Part shown: piece by piece, positions 8,283 through 13,435 of the stretch | How positions within the stretch are numbered: position 1 is the stretch's first letter | How the letters are laid out: every line of letters begins with the position of its first letter | DNA from: DATEMK01 sp035275625 | GTDB lineage: Bacteria; Bacteroidota; Bacteroidia; AKYH767-A; OLB10 | DNA: 13,435 bases | Assembly (NCBI GenBank): GCA_035275625.1 | Contig: DATEMK010000122.1 | Span: 1-13,435 of the forward strand | Direction of reading: 5' to 3' | The notes under the pieces: generated by a model | What the model was told of the DNA's origin: nothing | The model's database searches: none | What the model saw: the letters and a program-made list of their open reading frames with translations, nothing else | Made by a program: the position numbers and the translations under genes

Positions 8283-9956
8283 TTATTGCTTAACTATTTT
8301 TCTTGTGGAAATAAAATTTTCTCCTTCAATTTTTAAAAGATAAATCCCCGAGCTGTGAGGCATTGTAATAGTTCCATAACCGTGAATGACAGTGTCCATA
8401 ATTTTTTCACCCGTAATGGAGTAAACAGATGCATTTAACTTTTTATGGATTTGGGAGCTTATAACCACATAGTCAGCAGAGGGGTTAGGAAAAACAGCGA
8501 GGTCTTCGTTTTCAGGGTTAAGCGCATTAACTGAAGTGGAAAAGTTATTTCCCAGTTTCGCCACAAATGCATCGTAATATTGGTTGACACCCGTAAGCGT
8601 ATCTCCGCTGTTGAAAATAAAAGCATTGTTTACCGTACCGCGCATATAGGTAGCATTGGTCGGGGATGTATAAAATCCGTATGTTAAATAGATGTAAGGA
8701 TACTCCATGGTATCCTTGACCCAGGGCATGTAACTGCCTGCAGTATCACAGCTGCCAAGGTTAACAGACTCATCATATCCGGTGCTTGCAGGAAAGTTTA
8801 TTCCGCTGTACTGGCAGCTTATAACCGGGCTGGAACTGTAATAGAGATCGGTGAGAATTAAGTTTCCGGATTTAAATATTTGTATGCCATGACCGGTACC
8901 CGCTGGGGTAACCACCACCGGTTTGACCCATCTTCCTGCATGTGCGCTGTCATAAAAAGCGGTAAACCATGTGCTGTAGAAGGTAGTTGTAACCTGCTGC
9001 CCCGCAATTGTTGCCGTACCTTTGAACGTACCCGCAGTGCAGAAAGCACCGTCAGGATAAACAAGAACCTGGTGACCCCGCGAATCATCGGTTCCGCCTT
9101 CATTAAATTTCCACAACAGGTCGCCTGCTGCATTCAGCTTTACGGTGATCAGGTTGCGCAGAGTGCTTCCGAAGGGAGTAAATGGAATGTATCCTTCATT
9201 ATCGTTTCCCCAATAGGTGGTGGAAGGAAGAAATGAATTACCATGGGCAATAATATCGTTCTGGGCTGTGCATCCGAGATCCTCTAAATATACATTCTTA
9301 CCTCCTTTCATCCATAAAAAATTTCCATTGGCGTCAAACTTTATAAGGCATGTACCAGCGTCTGTGCCGTTAGGTAATGTGATGGAAGTTGTATCAAAGT
9401 GTAAAGAGCCGATAAAATAAACTATCACGATTACATTATCATTGTTGTCGCATCTTACCCGGTCCCCCACTGTTGCATACCCGGTGCATGTTCTTACCCA
9501 GAGCTCATTTCCGAACGGGTCATATTTTGCGAGAAAAAATTGATCCTGGTAACTCGTGGTTGTTATCGTATCTCCGTCAAAGTAAGCAGTATCGCGATAG
9601 ATGCCTGTTATGTAAATATTCTCCTGGCTGTCGGTGCAGGAGTGGTGTACCACATCATTATCAGGTCCTCCGGCTGTTTTCACCCACTGGATGATGCCGT
9701 TACTATCCAGCTTTGCCAGTATTAAATCACTCGACCCGATGGCAGTATGCAGGATGGAATTGTATGTAAATGTATCAGTGAAGGTGGACGGGTAAATAAT
9801 ATTTCCCATTAAATCTCCGTCAAAACCTGTGGTAAGCAATGCCCCGTCTTTCCACGGGATACCGGTTACCCATTCAAACTGTACCTGCGCCCTGGAAACG
9901 CCTGTAATTAAAAATGCAAACACGCATAGTATATACACTTTTGCTTTGTTGATCAT
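8283..9956 (-). CDS. Secreted SBBP/beta-propeller-repeat protein with T9SS type A sorting domain
   Basis: The 557-residue protein starts MINKAKVYILCVFAFL with probable signal cleavage A23|Q24. It carries beta-propeller (SBBP-like) repeats of about 50-60 residues: LILAKLDSNGIIQWVK (about 78-93), FFLAKYDPFGNELWVR (140-155), CLIKFDANGNFLWMK (203-217) and ITVKLNAAGDLLWKF (270-284). Each is preceded by a strand such as NIYITGIY. A later pair includes CTAGTFKG, and the run ends near DAFVAKLG. Residues about 485-557 are the T9SS sorting domain (VFPNPSADYVVIS ... GIYLLKIEGENF, with a basic end). Its length and plan parallel the 4384-6027 protein, but the repeats are of a more typical SBBP form, so the two are probably distant relatives and not recent duplicates. 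It is expected at the cell surface or released; the ligand is unknown. Confidence 0.94.
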   Translation of the reverse strand: MINKAKVYILCVFAFLITGVSRAQVQFEWVTGIPWKDGALLTTGFDGDLMGNIIYPSTFTDTFTYNSILHTAIGSSDLILAKLDSNGIIQWVKTAGGPDNDVVHHSCTDSQENIYITGIYRDTAYFDGDTITTTSYQDQFFLAKYDPFGNELWVRTCTGYATVGDRVRCDNNDNVIVIVYFIGSLHFDTTSITLPNGTDAGTCLIKFDANGNFLWMKGGKNVYLEDLGCTAQNDIIAHGNSFLPSTTYWGNDNEGYIPFTPFGSTLRNLITVKLNAAGDLLWKFNEGGTDDSRGHQVLVYPDGAFCTAGTFKGTATIAGQQVTTTFYSTWFTAFYDSAHAGRWVKPVVVTPAGTGHGIQIFKSGNLILTDLYYSSSPVISCQYSGINFPASTGYDESVNLGSCDTAGSYMPWVKDTMEYPYIYLTYGFYTSPTNATYMRGTVNNAFIFNSGDTLTGVNQYYDAFVAKLGNNFSTSVNALNPENEDLAVFPNPSADYVVISSQIHKKLNASVYSITGEKIMDTVIHGYGTITMPHSSGIYLLKIEGENFISTRKIVKQ

Positions 9957-9984
9957 TGTATGAAGTATTTGGATAAAGGTAAAG

Positions 9985-9992
9985 CAAAGATA
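9985..9992 (-). promoter_or_regulatory. -7 promoter element of the SBBP gene
   Basis: TATCTTTG on the minus strand is a perfect TAnnTTTG. A start near 9978 would give a leader of about 22 nt to the ATG at 9956. No TTG/TTTG box is seen 19-21 bp upstream, so support is from the -7 element and its position only. Confidence 0.45.
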
Positions 9993-10580
9993 GAATTTAA
10001 ATTAAGCCTGTGGACAGTATATCTTTCCCGGTCTTACGGTTGCCGGGTTTAAAATGGAGCAACCTTATGGTCGGTGTTTGTGTGCCTTCAGCGTCTTCGC
10101 CATCGCATATCCATATCCTCACACACGATAATTTTCTTGCGACTGGTTTAGAAATCGAAAGTGAAAAGTTTTTTCATCAGGCGAAAACAATTTCTTATTT
10201 CATTTCACAGTCCTAATGAAAAATGAAATCTATAAAACTCCATTATGTTACGCGCAGGGGGGTGTTTTTCGCTCTGGATAGTGCATAAAAGTAGACGCAC
10301 GACAGAGTGAAGTAAGCAGGAGGTGTTTATTGAGCCGGTCATTTCATTTGACCCCATAATAATTTTTGTGAGTTATACAATACTGAAATTTCGGTAATTT
10401 ATTATTTCATAAAGGAGAAAAAGTTTAAGCAGATAAATAAACGGGCGGAATTTGAAGGGTGGGGTAAGATCGCTTCTTATAGAAGACATTTTCGTTAAAT
10501 CAAATAGTTAAACTGCGTTAACCTGATGGTGGGCTTCAAACAGTTGTTATTAAGATTCTCTGAACAGACATAACACCCCA

Positions 10581-10610
10581 ATGTTAACGTAAGGACGATT
10601 ACATTAACAT
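10581..10610. repeat. 12-bp inverted repeat with 6-nt loop
   Basis: ATGTTAACGTAA (10581-10592) and TTACATTAACAT (10599-10610) pair at 11 of 12 positions around GGACGA. The sequence lies about 215 bp past the lipoprotein stop codon. It has no T-run on either side, so it could be an operator, an RNA processing hairpin or part of a repeat. Confidence 0.5.
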
Positions 10611-10822
10611 GCAGTTAATCTTAATCCGCGATAGGAGATTAGTGTAGTTTGAACTTTCCTCTAGTGACGTTTAATTAAATTAGACAGAACTTTATTTGTT
10701 AGTTGGTTTCTTCGATCAAAATCAATTTTTCATATTCCTGAACGGTTTTGTTGCGTATGGAAGAACACATTTTATGATTAAGGAATGCTTATGCTAACAA
10801 TATAGATGTCAAGAAATTAAAT

Positions 10823-12427
10823 TCATTGTAAGTTATCAATAACTTTATCAATAACTTTACAAGTATCTGATGGATTACTAAAGCATAGTATATTAATTTT
10901 CCAATATTCAAGTGCATCTATCATAAATTGGTCAGATAAATTGTTTGGTGAGCCGGTCAAGATAAAACTTCTTAAATCACTATCTATTGAATTATTTCCA
11001 TTTGCGCTTTTTATTAAAATGGTAGCTTCTTCGCATGACATGTTTCCTAATAAAGGTTTCAAGTGATCAATTATAGTTATTTTGTTTTCTGTGCACCCAA
11101 GTTGATTATTTGGGGGCCAATTATCTAAATAATTAAAGCAGGACATTGACCAAACGTTATCTTTTTCCCATGGTTTCACATCCTTAATATTATGTATACC
11201 ACCATCCCATGGTGTAAGAACACCACAGTCGCCAGGTGAATGTTTATCTGGAGTTCCTGCTGCCAATCCGCCTGTTATTAAATTTTCTAATGCATCATAA
11301 TTACATTGTTGTCCGTAATGATTATCGTTACAAGGAAACCATCGAACTTCATGTGTTGCACCATAGTGATATTTATCTAATAAAGCCGAATGCCCAAAAT
11401 CCACCCAATCTCCTTCGGGATTGGATGTTGGATTATGATTAATTAAACCCAAAGCTTGTGAATAAGTGCATGGACATGGTGGAAGACCATCTAAAGGTTC
11501 TACAAAGTAATTAAATCTGACAATTCCAATTGCCGTAGCGGTTGAACCTCCACCATAATTAATTTGAGGAGTCAAGGTCACCTGATTAATTTTACCTTCG
11601 GCATAAATTATAAAAAATAATTCAACAGAATAAGTGCCACTGCCAATAATTTCAATTATTACGTTTGCATTAATAGTATAAACACCGGGCACAGGATCAA
11701 GATCTACCCAATTAACATTAAACTGGTTATCGTTAGTCATTGGGTCTGATGATGTAGAATTACCCGTGTTGCTATCATACGAATAAGTAAATGCAGTGCC
11801 ATAGGGCGAATTAATGGTTAAGGTATTTGAATAGGTTGTAAGAGGACGGAAGGCGACTTTTAATACTCTCTGATAAGGTGCAATGCTCCTAACATTGACC
11901 GGGATTACGCGTTGATTACTTTTACCTGCAAGGGTTTTATAAGAAACAAAGAGATCGAATGCGTCAACCTGAATATTTTCATTAGTACTTAGTACAAGCA
12001 AATAATTAATAAAGTCGTTTGATACTGTATCGGGATTGTTGATATTGGCAAGCAACAGACGGTAATAGCCCGATGCGGAATTTTGGTGCTCTCCTTCAAA
12101 ATGCAGACCTACGTAATCTGCTGCTGAATTTGCCGCGCCAAAATAAATTTCCTCCGCATCTTGTGGAACGGTAACACTTACAAGCATATCTTTTCCTTTG
12201 ATAACCCATGATTCCACTGCCACATCAGGTTTGCTTGAAGATCCTGTATCAACAGGTAAATTGTCTTCGCTGTATTCTGCAGTAACATTGTAACATTTAA
12301 TGTTGCTGACAAATGAATTTACTTTAAAGTCATGTGTCTTTTTTTCGAATATTTCTTTTTTGCAACCGCATAATGCAATAAGCAGGAATAGTGTTAAGGT
12401 TCGAAGCAGGTGTAGTTTTGTTTTCAT
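10823..12427 (-). CDS. Cysteine-rich lipoprotein with AMOP-like C-terminal motif
   Basis: This is a 534-residue lipoprotein. A hydrophobic leader ends LCGC, giving lipidated Cys22, followed by KKEIFEKK. That is a partial match to the Bacteroidetes lipoprotein export signal (Lys then acidic residues), so surface exposure is plausible. Residues about 35-310 are beta-rich, Ig-like in texture, with one cysteine (C45). From 318 to 523 there are ten more cysteines. In this part, residues about 355-420 read GATHEVRWFPC, then YGQQCNYD, LITGGLAAGTPD, SPGDCG and HNIKDVKPW. The series GQQC-x-YD, GTPD, SP, H..xDVxP(W/F) recalls the AMOP adhesion-associated domain and related bacterial versions, identified by motif memory only. 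It has no T9SS sorting domain. It starts 23 bp after the barrel gene, so the two are probably co-transcribed. Codon use is AT-rich compared with the downstream genes. Confidence 0.93.
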   Translation of the reverse strand: MKTKLHLLRTLTLFLLIALCGCKKEIFEKKTHDFKVNSFVSNIKCYNVTAEYSEDNLPVDTGSSSKPDVAVESWVIKGKDMLVSVTVPQDAEEIYFGAANSAADYVGLHFEGEHQNSASGYYRLLLANINNPDTVSNDFINYLLVLSTNENIQVDAFDLFVSYKTLAGKSNQRVIPVNVRSIAPYQRVLKVAFRPLTTYSNTLTINSPYGTAFTYSYDSNTGNSTSSDPMTNDNQFNVNWVDLDPVPGVYTINANVIIEIIGSGTYSVELFFIIYAEGKINQVTLTPQINYGGGSTATAIGIVRFNYFVEPLDGLPPCPCTYSQALGLINHNPTSNPEGDWVDFGHSALLDKYHYGATHEVRWFPCNDNHYGQQCNYDALENLITGGLAAGTPDKHSPGDCGVLTPWDGGIHNIKDVKPWEKDNVWSMSCFNYLDNWPPNNQLGCTENKITIIDHLKPLLGNMSCEEATILIKSANGNNSIDSDLRSFILTGSPNNLSDQFMIDALEYWKINILCFSNPSDTCKVIDKVIDNLQ

Positions 12428-12450
12428 TTCAGGCTGGAGTTAATTTAGTT

Positions 12451-13239
12451 TTAATTGTTTTTTTTGTTATCCTCTTTGGGTTTATTTTTTTTAATGCTTA
12501 TAAATTTGTAATATAACCCAAAGTCAATGAGGAAGCCGGATATTTTTAGAGAAAAATCTTTTTGTGTGTTCGAATAGGTGATGTTCCTATTAAATGAATC
12601 TTTAAATTTATTGATATTTAAACCACGATACCTGAAACATGAGGTTATGCCGAATTTTTTTTCTTCAGCAGAAGAAACACCAAGACTTACCTCATACCCG
12701 GTATTTTTTCCGTTCCATTCATCGTAATATCCAAAAAAATCATCTGTAAAATTTACGTTGGTGTATGAATATAAAATTCCACCTCCTAATTCGATCTTGT
12801 CAAAAGTAAAGTATGCAAAAGCTCCGGGCATGTAGGACTTAATGCGAATGTTCATTTGATAATCCTCTTGAACAATGTCATTTTTATAAACAGATTTTAT
12901 CTTATAAATAAAATCGAAATCAGTCTTAATACCAATTTGTAAAAACCTCACCGGACGGATGATAAAGAATGGCTGATAGCCATATTGAAAATTAATTGGA
13001 CGTCCTGCGGGTTCTGTTTCCAGGTTCATATTACTTGCTTTGGCTGCATTTTTCAACCATGTTTCACTCATTTTATTCAACTCATTTTTTACTGCAAAAC
13101 CTCCGTAGCCTTTTATACCAATTTTCAGTACGCTAAATGGCTCTTTATCGCTCTGAGCAAAAAGAGAGTTGAAAAAGCACAAGGAAATCATTATGAGTGA
13201 GAGAAGAATTATTTTTTTTCTTAGTATAATTGAATTCAT
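12451..13239 (-). CDS. Small outer-membrane beta-barrel-like protein
   Basis: The 262-residue protein has a signal peptide (MNSIILRKKIILLSLIM...) with probable cleavage A28|Q29. The mature part alternates short amphipathic strands typical of a small barrel: FLQIGIKTDFDFIYKI, SYMPGAFAYFTF, KIELGGGILYSYT, TGYEVSLGVSS, KFGITSCFRYRGL, and a final FLIDFGLYYKFI ending in aromatics. A lysine/asparagine-rich tail (KKNKPKEDNKKNN) follows, longer than usual after a last barrel strand. An 8-10-strand barrel is a reasonable estimate. I recognise no named family; membership of the porin-like OMP group of Bacteroidota is inference. It is the first gene of a probable operon with the AMOP-like lipoprotein 23 bp downstream, which suggests the two act together at the outer membrane. 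Confidence 0.9.
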   Translation of the reverse strand: MNSIILRKKIILLSLIMISLCFFNSLFAQSDKEPFSVLKIGIKGYGGFAVKNELNKMSETWLKNAAKASNMNLETEPAGRPINFQYGYQPFFIIRPVRFLQIGIKTDFDFIYKIKSVYKNDIVQEDYQMNIRIKSYMPGAFAYFTFDKIELGGGILYSYTNVNFTDDFFGYYDEWNGKNTGYEVSLGVSSAEEKKFGITSCFRYRGLNINKFKDSFNRNITYSNTQKDFSLKISGFLIDFGLYYKFISIKKNKPKEDNKKNN

Positions 13240-13299
13240 ATAATTAATTTTTTTCGGATAATAAAGACGGGGAAACTATCAGGATTAACTTCGGTAAAA

Positions 13300-13307
13300 C
13301 AAAAGTA
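13300..13307 (-). promoter_or_regulatory. -7 promoter element of the barrel/lipoprotein operon
   Basis: TACTTTTG on the minus strand matches TAnnTTTG perfectly. A start near 13293 gives a leader of about 54 nt to the ATG at 13239. A TTG occurs only 15 bp upstream, shorter than the usual 19-21 bp. No separate promoter is seen in the 23 bp before the lipoprotein gene. Confidence 0.42.
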
Positions 13308-13377
13308 TAGTTATTTTTTATTCAATCGGTATAGTTTTTTAAAGAAAAAATTAATGGTAATAAAAATTTGTATAGTT
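13306..13377 (-). repeat. Three AACTATA direct repeats upstream of the barrel gene
   Basis: AACTATA (TATAGTT on the plus strand) occurs at 13306-13312, 13330-13336 and 13371-13377, each followed by C on the minus strand. The first overlaps the -7 element. Spacings are 24 and 41 bp. In such AT-rich sequence this may be chance, but repeated operator half-sites are possible. Confidence 0.25.
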
Positions 13378-13435
13378 GATTTACAATTTGATGTCTTTTT
13401 TTTATTTCATAAATAATACTTTAGTATTATATAAC

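Larger units (their letters stand above)
9957..10822. other. 866-bp intergenic region with no convincing gene
   Basis: Between the lipoprotein gene and the SBBP gene I find only short open frames without recognisable protein features. It does hold several potential hairpins: CCCGG/CCGGG (10027-10047), ATTTCATTT/AAATGAAAT (10197-10229), an imperfect CTCTG..GTGC / GCAC..CAGAG stem (about 10274-10306) and a long stem at 10581-10610. Only the first 40 bp next to the SBBP gene are explained, by its promoter. A decayed gene, an untranslated RNA or dispersed repeats are all possible. Confidence 0.6.

Noticed and set aside
10027..10047. CCCGG/CCGGG stem as an intrinsic terminator or riboswitch part
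   Set aside because: The 5-bp stem with an 11-nt loop and no clear T-run matches no riboswitch consensus I know.
10065..10103. Minus-strand 12-codon frame (MAKTLKAHKHRP) in the intergenic region
   Set aside because: It is very short and preceded by an in-frame stop. The basic peptide is suggestive but not enough to call a gene.
10010..10216. Plus-strand 68-codon open frame in the intergenic region
   Set aside because: It resembles no protein family, has no ribosome-binding or promoter context on that strand, and runs opposite to every real gene here.
10823..13239. SusC/SusD-like or T9SS PorP/SprF-type pair
   Set aside because: The barrel-like protein is far too small for SusC and has no plug or TonB box. 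The lipoprotein lacks SusD features. I see no specific PorP/SprF signature.

Overview
The window looks like a chromosomal stretch from a member of the Bacteroidota. The evidence is internal. Three complete secreted proteins end in a type A type IX secretion system (T9SS) sorting domain with the (F/Y)PNP motif. All five non-lipoprotein signal peptides would be cut just before a glutamine, the Bacteroidetes 'Q-rule'. One lipoprotein begins Cys-Lys-Lys. Several upstream regions carry the Bacteroidetes sigma factor -7 motif TAnnTTTG, in places with a TTG/TTTG box 19 bp further up, and there are no strong Shine-Dalgarno sequences. I cannot name the genus.

Layout: all six protein genes are on the minus strand, so transcription runs from position 13435 towards 1. 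First come a small outer-membrane beta-barrel-like protein (12451-13239) and, 23 bp later, a cysteine-rich lipoprotein with an AMOP-like motif (10823-12427). Together they look like a two-gene operon. Next is an 866-bp region with no convincing gene. Then follow three separately promoted T9SS cargo genes of similar size: an SBBP/beta-propeller protein (8283-9956), a glycine-rich ALK/LTK-type protein (6452-8083) and a second beta-propeller protein (4384-6027). Last is a giant mosaic adhesin-like protein (4057 to beyond position 1) whose C-terminus lies outside the window.

The four T9SS-type proteins share an export route and probably end at the cell surface or outside the cell. Their ectodomains differ, and nothing shows that they form one complex. 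No catalytic domain, transporter, regulator or T9SS machinery gene is present. The barrel/lipoprotein pair is more AT-rich than the rest and may have a different history.

The most informative non-coding feature is a MITE-like palindromic element at 6042-6213, bounded by a perfect 7-bp direct repeat (TTATTTA). It appears to have inserted between the promoter and the start codon of the 4384-6027 gene, turning a leader of about 35 nt into one of about 215 nt. I did not find a recognisable defence, metabolic or mobile-gene system. The candidates for novelty are this insertion, the AMOP-like lipoprotein/barrel pair and the unexplained 866-bp intergenic region.
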